Source of the DNA: Trichobilharzia regenti
Lineage: Eukaryota > Platyhelminthes > Trematoda > Strigeidida > Schistosomatidae
NCBI GenBank assembly: GCA_944472135.2
Contig: OX235262.1
Coordinates: 61,414,440-61,478,439, forward strand
Length of the DNA: 64,000 bases
Direction of reading: 5' to 3'
The number at the start of each line of letters is the position of its first letter. The stretch's first letter is position 1. The notes below the pieces were generated by a model. It was not told the origin of the DNA. It saw nothing but the letters and a program-made list of their open reading frames with translations, and ran no database searches. Positions 46,601-56,124 of this stretch are shown one piece after another. Made by a program: the position numbers and the translations under genes.

Positions 46601-48439
46601 TATTTATTAAATCCTATTGTTTTCCATTTAATACTATTTCTCCGTCACATTTCTACTTATTATTGTTCTTTTGAATCTCTTTTCCCTCTCTTTTAATTTC
46701 CGAACTGTTGCACTTCTGTGGAAAGTTCTGTGTTGGAACCATTGAGTGATTCGAAGTAGACTGGAACTAACTTATACCTTAATTATTAAAAAAGACATCA
46801 TTTCCTTGCCTGCTGTCTCCCAGATGGTGAGGGGTTGTACTATTAAAAACTTTTACACGTTTCTGTTGCAAGTTCCTTGGAATTTGTTCGGACATTCAAA
46901 TATAAATCCTTCTTTTTGTCTGTTTGATGTATGTGCCTTGTCACATACGTGTAAATTTGTATATGCCCTTAGTGGTTAACATAAAAAGAGAACTTGTCAG
47001 TCATGAATTGTCACAATAAATAATTTATTCATTAAATATTGACTAACAAGGGAGCTGGATAATTTCTTTAGCGCGCCTGTGTACTTGTTTGTTCCAGATA
47101 CTTCATCGCCTTTCAATGCAAGCTGTAGGAAGACAAATTTCTTCTCAGTTGTACAACATTTTGCTTTTATATTTGGTCATCTTCTTGTATTTATCAACAC
47201 AAATTTTGGCGAGTTGATCATAAAGTCTTTTTCTTTTCAACAAAGTCTTTCAGTAGGGTAGAAGATTGTCTTCAGCAGAAGTCTACTTATAGCTTATTGG
47301 ACAAAAGCTATTGAAATTCAGATATGGTCCATTCTAGAATTCTTTGTGTGGTTTTAGTAATATCTGGACAATTGTTATTTCCCAGCGGCTCACATCGTGG
47401 AAGTTGAAAGAGAAACGACATTAGTGTTGAGTGGCTGAAGAGCTCAGGGACAACTGTTTGAGACTGGTTACACGCAGCCCTCTTGAAGGGATTTATGGAG
47501 TTTTGTTCATACGAAGACCTTACGGCTGGGTAAAGACCGCTGGAAAGTAAGTTAGGACATAAAAATTTTGGGGGCTAACTTTTTCTAATTCCCTCTCCAA
47601 AATACAGAAGCAACAGCATTATTGACACGCTGGTCAGCTAAGTAAAGCACCTTACTGCCGTTATATCGTTATCCCTCAAAAGTAGGACTTTGCCCACCTA
47701 CTCTCAGCATAGTGCAAATACCCTACACTATAATGGTAATTTCTTTTAGTCTGCTATAGGCTTTTGACATCATACGACTTGTAGGAACTTTAATTTCAGC
47801 CAGTGTAGCTCATTGGGTCATTTTTGTATGCAAGGTCGACCATTACATCAAGGTAGCAGGTATCATCCATCGGGTCAGAATTCCTTACGATGGATGTACG
47901 ATCGTATATTTTCATTTTTAGTTTCGTAAAAGTCCTGCATGCATGAAATGGAACTTATCACTTTATTCGTATACCATAGTGAATTTGTATGTTTGTCCAT
48001 GTTAAATAAATAAACCTATATTGCTTTGCTGTGTAATTCTCACTTTTTTTTCTTCAAAATGGTTTTCAAGGCGTTATCAATATTCAAGAGTTTAGACAAA
48101 TCAGGATCTACCAGTGATGGCACTGACGATGGTGGTGGAGATAACAACAAACCGGCGCCCACATCAAAAACTGACAACACTAGTGATATTCAATCACAGA
48201 GTGGCAGTAGTAGTACTAGTGATACACGACCTGTTAATTGTCGATTTCTATCAAGGAACAGATCAAACAAACCGTCAACTCCTTCAGAGACTGATGTCAA
48301 TACTGCTACCGGTGCTTCTGCTTCTTCTTCTTCTACTGCTTTAGGTGGTGATTATAATGTCGGGAATGATTATAGTCGAGAAGGAGACTACGACAACGAA
48401 GTACAACATACCAGTAGAAAATATGTCAATAGGAATTAA
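34299..48439 (+). CDS. STOML2: Stomatin-like protein 2 (SLP-2), 5' exon(s) missing
   Basis: Eight coding exons: 34299-34421, 34462-34561, 35648-35748, 38485-38632, 38682-38873, 42610-42689, 45058-45186, 48071-48439 (TAA). All have GT/AG borders and agreeing phases, 1242 nt, 413 aa. The first seen exon starts in phase 0, so the start and mitochondrial presequence lie on an unseen upstream exon. An SPFH (band 7/prohibitin) core is clear: EAWVVERLGKFYKTLKP, VDRIAYVQSLKEVAIEIPDQ, MRSEIGKIILDNVFREREAL, then a coiled coil (MQMQVEAERKKRASILESEG) and the STOML2 C-terminal block AEQYINAFNSLAKTTNTVLL. SLP-2 is a peripheral inner-membrane mitochondrial scaffold that binds cardiolipin and prohibitins. 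The final exon adds a Ser/Thr/Asp/Gly/Asn-rich tail longer than in vertebrates. Introns 1 (40 nt) and 4 (49 nt) are tiny; the others are swollen by SINE and RTE insertions. Confidence 0.95.
34643..34697. repeat. (AT)n microsatellite
   Basis: About 55 bp of pure AT in STOML2 intron 2. Confidence 0.9.
36109..36342 (+). repeat. tRNA-derived SINE
   Basis: Head GTGCGTCTATCGTACAGTGG, B-box-like GGAGTTCGATCCCC, body AAGACTGGTAAAGAGGGAAA, A-rich end. In STOML2 intron 3. Confidence 0.75.
37120..37830 (+). mobile_element. RTE (Perere-3/SR3-like) 3' third
   Basis: Plus-strand frames include YLGSIV-like and SVLLYGWIRDLA motifs, QLSSVNTQDQMARKDHH and RWRPIGHTLRRP-like blocks before the 3' UTR (CTGAAGCCCTATGTTCCTCT) and an (AAT)n tail. 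An AAC-rich run (37127-37150) marks the left side. Broken frames; in STOML2 intron 3. Confidence 0.7.
38120..38333 (-). repeat. tRNA-derived SINE
   Basis: Reverse copy just upstream of the STOML2 exon at 38485; diverged head AGTGGGTCGGTGGTTCAGTG on the minus strand. Confidence 0.65.
39030..39700 (+). mobile_element. RTE (Perere-3/SR3-like) fragment
   Basis: Plus frame reads NFANDLCIISHKHEDLQTEA, matching the RTE FADDxxL region with the second D lost to N-D-L drift. Further blocks resemble 37200-37700. In STOML2 intron 5. Confidence 0.6.
39750..40036 (+). mobile_element. SR2-type RTE 3' UTR fragment
   Basis: TGTGGCAACTCGAACTGCTG, AGTTCTATACTGAAACCAG and a CAGTCAGTCAGTCAG tail are the SR2-type 3' end. 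No coding part. Confidence 0.6.
40200..41705 (+). mobile_element. SR2-type RTE, longest copy
   Basis: Three overlapping plus frames give an RTE reverse transcriptase: FRPGRGCIDHIFTLRQILEH and IIFLDLKAAFDSVDREALWR (RT motifs 1 to A), then VRQACPLSPFLFNFIIDVLM (B), LEYADDIVLLGEDADEMQSL (C, catalytic YADD), then SANGLISDEISARIQ through LLYGCETWPLRVEDMKRLAV and the 3' UTR. Frame breaks fall near 40500 and at about 40900. The endonuclease half is absent. In STOML2 intron 5. Confidence 0.9.
42330..42560 (+). mobile_element. RTE (Perere-3/SR3-like) 3' end
   Basis: GACATCGCGCGCGCGTCAGG, AAAGGGAAGCGGCGAGTGGG and AAGCCCTATGTTCCACTAGG plus an AATAATAT tail: RTE C-terminus and 3' UTR only. Ends about 50 bp before a STOML2 exon. 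Confidence 0.65.
43021..43250 (-). repeat. tRNA-derived SINE
   Basis: Reverse copy, tail CCTTCACATTCTCATTGGAG first and head GCGTCAATGGTTCAGTTGTA last on the minus strand. In STOML2 intron 6. Confidence 0.7.
43377..44460 (+). mobile_element. CR1/jockey-like non-LTR element (SR1-type), 5'-truncated
   Basis: Open frame 43445-43975 has the C-terminal RT thumb signature KYLGVIISGDLSWLSHI followed by LRHSGIIQPLLLRF and ends SSCSVR. It is followed by a pyrimidine-rich 3' UTR with a (TTTC)n run and the end GGAATAAAGCAGATTATGAT. A second copy lies inverted at 62213-63140. Little damage, so a fairly young insertion, in STOML2 intron 6. Confidence 0.8.
46170..46400 (-). mobile_element. SR2-type RTE 3' UTR fragment
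   Basis: Starts with a GTCTGTCTGTCTGGATTCAA tail on the plus strand, AGTTCGAGTTGCCACGTTCC inside, and ends at AACGATTTTGAGCCA. In STOML2 intron 7. Confidence 0.6.
46480..46745 (+). mobile_element. SR2-type RTE 3' end
   Basis: Forward copy of the same end block: CTGTCTGGTTGGCGTCATAG, GATATGGTTCGAAATCATTC, ending TTCTGTGTTGGAACCATTGA. Lies next to the reverse copy at 46170. Confidence 0.5.
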
Positions 48440-48849
48440 AACAAAAATAATCCCAATAATAATGATCCTTATTGTTTTTTTTGTAGTTGATGATTGAAAA
48501 AAAAGGTGACTGTTTTCTGTAAAGTCGACAATGTTAAGTGATATTTCAGTTGTGTAATATAATTATATATGCATGTATCTATGCACATATATATCTGCAT
48601 ATATTCCTGTTTTTAGTTCCTCTTATGCAATCCCTGTGTGTATGTGTGTGTATGGCTGCGTGTATGTGCGGAAACGATGCAACCGAGATTGCACCATCTG
48701 TTTATATCATCTCTTCTTAAAGAATACTTGATGAAATACAATTTATTTATTTATTTATTTTTCTTCGTTTCTATTGAACTAAAAATCCCATGAATTAATT
48801 TCTTATTGTGGCGAGGAGTGCTACTGATAAGATATATATCAGTAGTATA

Positions 48850-49540
48850 TAGACTTTAATAGGCATAAAAAACAGCAAATAGCAGGGAGATACATTTGAT
48901 TTCATAGAAGGCAAATAATACAGCGTTGTGGTTTGTTCCCAGCCAAAATTTCTTGTCGCTAATTCTTTCTGGCCATGTGATCCTCAGTATGGAGCTGACG
49001 AAGGCAGCTATTGAGGAAAGTCTGCCACTGGCTGTTGGAAATCCTTTTTGTGACACGCAGTGCAAGTTTCCGACCTGTATAGAAGCACTGACCGACTTGA
49101 CATTGGGGTTAAAAGTGCAAATCTTGTTCCTTATGCTAAGTGTGGAAGATTCTCGAACTGGTTTCAGGTTGATGAAGATGTATCTTGCCTTTCTGATCCT
49201 TGCTGGCTTTGACATCTTCGCCCAGTCCGCCTGTAGTTGAAACGATACTTCCCAGGTAAGTGAAGGAGGCAACCTCTGTTAAATCTCCCCTGTTGATGGT
49301 GATTGGTGCTGGTTGTTGTTTTCTCTGTGGGTTGGTTGGTTAGCTTCATCACCTCCGTCTTCTCTGTGTTCACCTGCAGTTCTGTTTTCGCTGTCAGCCT
49401 CTTTAGCCAGTTTGTTGGTTTTCGCTTGGAAGTCTTCGAGTTTGTGTGGCATTAGACATAAATCATCTTTTGAGTCTTTAATATTCAGAGTAAGTGTCAA
49501 GGATCTGTAGTCAGCTTCAGTCATGCTGTTCACTGATTAC
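48850..49540 (-). mobile_element. RTE (Perere-3/SR3-like) fragment
   Basis: Minus frames read DDLCLMPHKLEDFQAKTNKL, then TWEVSFQLQADWAKMSKPAR and SIRNKICTFNPNVKSV, the RTE palm and following region. Broken frames. Lies 3' of STOML2, antisense to it. Confidence 0.65.
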
Positions 49541-49631
49541 TTCAAGATGAATTTATATTCTGTATCGCCATTACGTAGCAAGCGAGTAAACTATTAATTC
49601 TCTCAGTTCCTATGTGATCAGTAATTTTCAG

Positions 49632-49946
49632 ATGATTTGCAGAGATGTTACTCATCTCTTAATGTATCAACTTCATTACATAAATTAAAAAATTGTATAC
49701 GTTGTTTAGCAGAATGTAACCCGGAGGATTTCATCTTCTCACACAATCTCCTGCATGCTATCCTCGAACCTCAGTCCAACTTGTCGTTTCCTATTAAACT
49801 TACACTACAAGTTCTCTCACGTGATGCTACTTGGATGTCTCCTCAGCATATATCTAACATATCTCCTTTTCCTTCGTCACACTTATTGGGCAGTAGATCT
49901 AGTCCTTTGTTTGGAGCAGAAAAAAAATCTATCGGTCACCTTCGCA
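49632..49946 (+). CDS. Putative long exon, unrecognised protein
   Basis: Acceptor GTAATTTTCAG opens a phase-1 frame that stays open for about 105 codons: DLQRCYSSLNVSTSLHKLKN, then IRCLAECNPEDFIFSHNLLH and PIKLTLQVLSRDATWMSPQ, ending in a Ser/Pro-rich stretch. The length and composition suggest true coding sequence. A GTGACC donor near 49947 fits just before a family C foldback repeat begins. No known domain recognised. Upstream exons would lie 3' of STOML2 or further away; it may belong to a separate gene. Confidence 0.4.
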
Positions 49947-49954
49947 ATGTGACC

Positions 49955-50125
49955 ATTATGCTAGATGGCTTACCATTCACTAGGTGATGCGGGTTCGAAT
50001 CTCAGTGGTGACACCAAACCCCTTCAACATTAAAGATACGCCTTACTGAAGGATGACAAAAAAAACACAAAACCCTATTCTAAGTCTTCCTTCCTATTAC
50101 CTCCAACCATTTAGCAACGATAGGT
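49955..50125. repeat. Family C foldback-related repeat
   Basis: GATGCGGGTTCGAATCTCAG is the B-box-like centre and ACCTCCAACCATTTAG the right end of family C; the left inverted end is not clear. Confidence 0.5.
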
Positions 50126-50129
50126 TAGT

Positions 50130-51140
50130 GATTAGTTCGTTGACAAAGTTATTTGTTGGTAAACCTTTTGATATTTGAATGCAGAAACTTCAGGTATATA
50201 CTTTATGCTACTTTCTGTGGCAAAGTAGTATATACATTTACAAGAAATTCTATTTTTATTCTTTACTTGAAGAAATAATTAATGAATGTTAGTCTACTAA
50301 AAAAAAATAAAGAGGTTGAAAAAGAAGTTATCTTTCAAAATAAGCTTTTAATCACTTCTATATGCGTGTGTGTGTGGGCTTTTCAAAATATCAACATTGT
50401 AATTCCTATGGGTTCCTAACAGAGCATAGGGAAGGAGGGAGGGAGGGCACATCATGATTTCAGTCTATTCTCTTCAGTCTTTTTATTTTTAAGCTGAGAA
50501 TTTGTCAGAAATACTATTATACATGTAGATAGAACACACACACACACCAAAGGGATAATTTATCATTTTTGCCTTTCCCACCAAATTTTAATCTTTTGAA
50601 ATACTTTAAGACAAGCATGGGAATAATTGATTGCGTTGTGATGAAACAAGCTGGATGCCGATGACGACAAAGAAGTACTAGTTGTCTAGATCTTTTGAAT
50701 TGACGGTTTTTTTTAATTCTGCCTAAAGTGGTATTTGAGAGGTGAAAGAAAAAAATATAGAAATATGATAAATTTATGTGTAGCATGCATGATCAAGGAG
50801 ACTGTTTTTTCTTTCACTCGGTGATAACCATGGGATGATGTTATATATTACACCTTTCACTTTGCAAGTTATAATGATAATAATAATAATCATATAAACT
50901 ATTAACTGATTAAAATACCCATTAAAATTTTCAAAAGATTAATTACTGAACAAAGAATGCTGTTTTCGATGACTTCATCATCAGGTTCTACATTTATGTA
51001 TGCATAATAGTGAATGAATTAGTATTATAAACAACATTAATGTTGTTTGAATAACATCGAATCAACTATAATAATAATATGAGTGGATTATAGTTCGATA
51101 CACTGAATATTAGAAAAATTAGGGAAAATAATAATACAAA
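50130..51140. other. No gene seen
   Basis: AT-rich with short simple runs (TGTGTGTG at 50365, GGGAGGGAGGG near 50437, ATAATAATA at 50875). Confidence 0.45.
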
Positions 51141-51144
51141 TTCA

Positions 51145-51782
51145 TGGATTTATCTGTCTGTCTGTCTGTTTTCGACATAGAACTTTGCACAAATGTGCGG
51201 AAGTTCAAGTCGCCACATTCCGTGTAGCACGCGAAGCAAGAGAAGAAAGTACAAGAAAAGCATAATAGAAACAGTGAGCAGAGGTGTGAGACAAAGGAGT
51301 AATAAAGAAAAACAAAACAGTTTCATTGGAGATCATAAGTCACAAGGAGTGGATGCATCTTCGCTATGCACTGAGAACGATTTTGAGCCACGTCACCAAT
51401 TGTTTCCAACCATAGATTTTTACCGTCCCGAGGACCCCAGCCTGGAAGTCTACACCTTCCTACGTGGCTTAGACCAACTGTTGTGGATTTCATTGACCGG
51501 TGCCAAGTTTTGTTTGACCGCCGCTGGCTGTTTTCCAGCCTGACCCTATATCCGCTAACATTGCTCGTCGAGGGAGGCGATGGCTTGGCATACGTAACAC
51601 ATGTCCTAACCATCTCAGTCTTTGTAACTTCACGACTTCGTCGATTGATTTCCCCAGTTTACATAGAACTCTACGCCTAACCTCCATGTTGCTCACCTTA
51701 TTATGCCACTTTACACGGCAAATAGAGCGCAGGCACCTATGATCAAAGACAGCTAGCCAGCATTTTCATGTCTTCCACTTCA
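51145..51782 (-). mobile_element. SR2-type RTE, short 3' copy
   Basis: Matches 31745-32375 nearly base for base from the CTGTCTGTCTGTCTG tail into the C-terminal codons (VLCKLGKSIDEVVKLQRLRW, LGHVLRMPSHRLPRRAMLAD). 5' truncated. Confidence 0.8.
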
Positions 51783-51784
51783 TG

Positions 51785-53290
51785 GATTTATAGTCTCCAT
51801 TGAAGGCCGGCCAGGGCAGTAGTAGTGACTGGACTTGCTTCTTCTGCGCACAGAGCACCAGTTGTTTAAGGCGAATCGGGATAGCCTCTACTATTTGGAA
51901 CATACAGTACCTGGATGTTTTTGGCAGTTTGCTTGATACCTAATAGATGATGGAGGAGGACTGTTCAACACCAGCTTTGTGGCCGGTTTGAGCCAGATGG
52001 TCTAATATCGAGCTATTGTTACTTCTCATTACACCTTTATTTAATCACACTGGCAGATGTTCTTGAGCACGAAAAATTAAGTTCCCGGAGCAACGGCCAA
52101 ACATAACTTGCTTCAAAAGCGCAGTTGAATTGGTGGGTACAATTGGAATTGTCTAGTCTAGGTAGTTCATCTTTCGATTGAGGGATCACCATCGGTCGTG
52201 AAGATAATAACACTTGTAATTCGCCAGCATTAAAAGTTCTTTGAACTGATTTTCTTAACTTTTTCGTAATTATTTCGCTAGATATATCACCCTTGAATTG
52301 CAGTCGTATGTGAATTATATAAATTATTATTTATTTCTTGTGTTGAAAGTGAAACATTGGGCTTCATTCACACATCTGCATTATACTTAGTTATATGCAG
52401 TCGCTTTTATTTGACTACCGGACTGCACACAAGTTTTTATTTCCCGTCGATATTATCTGCTCTGTGTTTCCCTTTGATGTCCAACTCGTCGATTTCCATT
52501 GAGGTTCCTCTTGGAGGGCCTGCCTAGCATGTGATATCATGTTAAGGTCTCCTTGTGATTTCTAAGTGATATTTCTTGACCTAGTTATCCTAAGTCGGAT
52601 CATCGCTTATTCGAATACAGCTATGTCTTGGTAAAGAATCTCAGAAAGGTAAACTTCGCAATCTGCATTTCGCTGCACGCGACTGTCAAACTAGTAACTT
52701 CAGGTAGATAGTATAACTGTACGTGATTACTATCTTATTTAGAACGACGGTCGGAGCATATAGCTTAAGGAAAATTATCGATTTTCTGCCGCTTATCTGC
52801 TCCTGTAGATATATCAGTCTTCCGACGAGTATCTTGCCTAAAAGAGTTCGAGAATACTATCCCGCATAGTTTTAGAAAGATAGCATCGTTAAAATATGGA
52901 ATGCAATAGTTGAACATCTCGTCGAGTGAAAACGTACTTTATGCCTCCTCCCCTAGTTACTGCTAATTTTAAGATGTGGCAGCGAATGCAGGAGAAGGAT
53001 CAAGTTGAAAGGAGACTGAAGTGATACGATTTCACTAATTTAGTAAATTGAGCCTTGTCGGGGGGGGGAGATGTTCATCTGTTTGTTTGAATCCTCTGGA
53101 TATTTGGAGCCATCATTAAAAATAGATCATAGTTTCGTACTTCCTATCTTCATCTTAAACGCATTCGGATACTACTTTATGTGCCTGTTCGAGAGAATAT
53201 TCTGTGACTGTTGAATCAAATTCTGATTTTTCAATTTACACAATTCGAGTGGAAATTTTTGTCACAGTTTCTTTTGGGTACCAAAACTAT
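51785..53290. other. No gene recognised
   Basis: Mixed-composition interval. The signal-peptide exon of the Ly6-like gene could lie here but I could not define it. A G9 run is at 53059-53067. Confidence 0.4.
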
Positions 53291-53294
53291 TCAG

Positions 53295-53673
53295 ACTAGA
53301 AAGTGTAACCCGTTTGAAACGATAAATGAAAATCATGAAAATGGCGCCATGGACTACTGTTTGATTGATATAAGTAGTTGGATACCATTTATGTCAACTA
53401 GTAGTGGTTGCTAGTCGGAACGAGGTGAACTGAGCACCTAACATAGTTAACAACTACAATTGTCTTGTTTTACACGTACTATAATATACAGGAGTACAAA
53501 TGACAATTGTGGATGCAGCAACCAAAACCGGTGTGTTGTTGTCTGAACACCGGAAGCCAATCTTTGCGGTCAGCTGCATAGCTGAGCGAAACTTCCTTGA
53601 GTTATACACAGTCCCAAGGTATCCCTACGGCAGCGAAACGACAATTATTTGCGAAACAAATCTGTGCAACTAA
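53295..53673 (+). CDS. Ly6/uPAR/CD59-like small cysteine protein, C-terminal exons
   Basis: Exon 53295 to about 53400-53406 (acceptor CCAAAACTATTCAG) reads TRKCNPFETINENHENGAMD then YC. After an 85-90 nt intron, exon 53492-53673 (acceptor ATATACAG) reads VQMTIVDAATKTGVLLSEHR and ends SETTIICETNLCN plus TAA. Several possible donors (GTAGTT, GTAGTG, GTGGTT, GTTGCT) all exit in phase 1 and fit the phase-1 acceptor. The final C-x4-C-N is the hallmark of three-finger Ly6/uPAR domains, and the C-x-P-F...C start fits the same fold. Schistosomes have a CD59-like family, mostly GPI-anchored on the tegument. Here the protein stops right after the motif, with no hydrophobic GPI signal, so it may be secreted. 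The cysteine usually preceding C-x4-C-N is Ile. The signal-peptide exon is not found. Confidence 0.6.
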
Positions 53674-54125
53674 TTAAGAATAGTAACACATCAAACTAAG
53701 AATGACCTCAACGGTGCCTTTAGGCAACTGTACAGATCTAATGATTTCTTAGTTACAAACCAAGTACTGTACACCAAAACTGTTTAAAGAAAGTCAGCCG
53801 TGGGAGGTGCTTCAGAATCAAGAAGAATGTTCCCCTAAAAAAGGTAGGATCAAAACTTTCACGGCAAAAAATTATTCATCAAACACTTCCCGCAGACGTT
53901 TCAGGTCATTCTGACCTTGACTTCATTAAAACAAAGTCTTAGTCGTAAAACAACACACTATCAGTATCACTCACTCAGCCATTAAGAGATTCATTAAAAC
54001 TAGAGATTAAACAAGAAGAAAGACAAGTAAATCGATAGGTGACATGCAAACGTTAACATAACGATATACAGATTGGAGGGAAAAGAGGATAACACTTAGA
54101 AAGTTGGTTGAAATATCCAAATAAT

Positions 54126-54562
54126 TTTCAAGAGTTGGTTTGTATGGATTAGATATGTTTTTATGAGTTTTACCAGTCCGTGATCAAATCTAATCCTTAC
54201 AAATCAACTCTTGAAAATTAATCTGATACTCGCTAGTGACTTGCTACAGGACAGAGTTTCCTGGAGTTCTAGTGAGAAAAAGTGATCAGTGAGGTTCATC
54301 CAGTCAAGTGTGAGGATGGATTTCCCACCGATGACATTAGTTGGTGGTCGTGCTAATTCATGGGCTGGCCATTGAGTCAGGTCCCAGTCGCTGAATGGTA
54401 TACGGGCTTCCTGTCTAACAGGATGTCTTGGGTTCGAACCCTGTTGGCTGGTGTGTATTAACGATGATTCCCAAACTAGGATGAAACATCTATCCAGTAA
54501 TTCCTGGCTGTTTTCAATGGTTCTCTGACTGATATCAATCCGTGGTCAAACTCGTAAAAACA
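54126..54562. mobile_element. Foldback hammerhead SINE, family B, with target-site duplication
   Basis: Left end TTTTCAAGAGTTGGTTTGTA; right end CCGTGGTCAAACTCGTAAAA. ATATCCAAATAA is found at both outer borders (54114-54125 and 54565-54576). The centre has a tRNA-like segment with GGGTTCGAACCC; the right arm has a ribozyme relic ACGATGA...GAAA (C3 and U4 changed). The left arm also holds an internal inverted piece ATCAAATCTAATCCTTACAA. Confidence 0.7.
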
Positions 54563-54759
54563 TATCCAAATAAGCAGGATTATTGCGAATAGATAGTTCA
54601 AGAGTAATTTCCCAACACAGATATTCCATTATACTGCCCTACTCCTATTACACTACAAAGGTTCGTATATGACACATATTTATAGCAAGCTGGATGCCTT
54701 GAAGGGTATCGTAATTTTTTGCCAACACGATGGTAATATATCTTATAAAATATAGCACT

Positions 54760-55190
54760 GTCTGACGCCAATTCGAATCTCAGAGGGGACATTAGTTCGT
54801 TTAAGGTTTCAGATACGTTTAGATGGCGAGTTGTTGTAAATATGCAGACTAATTTAAGGGCCTCCTGCTGATTGTCCCTAGCCATCTATCATGAATATGA
54901 ATATTGTTTATATTTGTAAAAGCCTTTCTCAACAGAGAGGATGTATATCACTGTTTATATCAGTGATACGTTTTTATTATAATAGTCAGCTGATTTTAGA
55001 TGGTTGGAGGCAATCGGCCACAGGATGTCTTGGACTTAGGTTTCTTGCTGGCTGGCACTGACCTCCTGTAGGACTGTAGGGGGTATTTTGATTTGACACT
55101 AGTAACTAGTGTGATGTGTCTAGTCCTCTCATTGGTGCAGACTGAATTCTATCAGTCAGGTTTGCAATGTGGCCACCATTCTAGGTCAGC
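54760..55190. repeat. Family C foldback-related repeats
   Basis: 54770-54895 has AATTCGAATCTCAG and CCCTAGCCATCTATC; 54998-55190 has GATGGTTGGAGGCAATCGGC and AATGTGGCCACCATTCTAGG. The second block is the reverse complement of 14815-14925 in its right part. Confidence 0.5.
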
Positions 55191-55406
55191 TGATTTGTCA
55201 CGAAATCAGTGTCTGATGCTCGAATACTTTTAATATTGGCATGTTTATATTCAAAAAAGTTGTACCATGTGATTTTGTTGTATCATTTTAGGATTTCCTG
55301 TTTCTTATGTTTATCTGTGTTATTAAATGTTTGTGGAATAAACAACAATGTTCAGTTACACAATACTCTTTACCCCTTTTTCCCTCTATAAATGATAGTT
55401 TGACTT

Positions 55407-55428
55407 ATATATATATATATATATATGT
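55407..55428. repeat. (AT)n microsatellite
   Basis: Short pure AT run. Confidence 0.85.
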
Positions 55429-55669
55429 ATCAGTTTTTTAAACTTTTGTTTGAACTTAAATGCATATCTCGCGCCAGTTCAAATTGAAGGTATAGTTGGT
55501 TTGCAAGTCTCCATGATTATTGAAACAATTAGTCCTTGTGATGAATTTAAACAAGGAATTCCAAAGACAAATATTATTACGAGATGAAATCATTTCGTAG
55601 TTTCTATGTAATCGCGTCACAACTAGCCTGGCTGACAAAGATCTCATTGACTTCAAATTACATTATGAA

Positions 55670-56120
55670 TTGAATCCAGTTAGAGAACCATTGAAAATTA
55701 TTGTGTCCGGCCAGCTTTTGTGACTGTTTGACGGTATACATTCGTCACTCTACCGAGGATCCAATCTAAGACCTATAGGTCATGAGAAGAGGCCAAGGGC
55801 CATCTAGTCACTGGTAGTGAGTCAAATGGTCTATGAATTCTAAATTTTGCCGTGTCGAAAGTGAGGATAGATATTCGCCGATGACTTTGGCTAGGTGTAT
55901 CGCGCATTTTCAGAAATCAGAATTCATGGACTATTGAGTTCAGTCCTATTAGTTGAATAGCCGAGAGCTTCACCTCACGACCTTTAAGTCCTGGATTCTA
56001 TCCCCGGTGGGATAAGGGATGTGTACTGCTGAACAGTCTCAACCTTGGACGAAACAGCTGTCCGGGACCCCCTGGTTTGGAGTGGTTATCCGAATGAAGT
56101 CAGCTCATGATCTAACTTGG
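55670..56120. mobile_element. Foldback hammerhead SINE, family B, diverged left arm
   Basis: Left AGTTAGAGAACCATTGAAAA and a diverged reverse ribozyme arm. The tRNA-like centre is at 55945-56012. The forward ribozyme at 56025-56075 has core CTGAACA (G8 changed to C at 56035), helix II GTCT/GGAC, GAAA and GTC. Confidence 0.6.
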
Positions 56121-56124
56121 GAAA

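Noticed and set aside
50950..51000. Possible hammerhead on the minus strand (CTGATGATGAAGTCATCGAAA)
   Set aside because: CTGATGA and GAAA are both there, but no helix II can start right after the first box; the stem GATGA/TCATC uses core bases instead.
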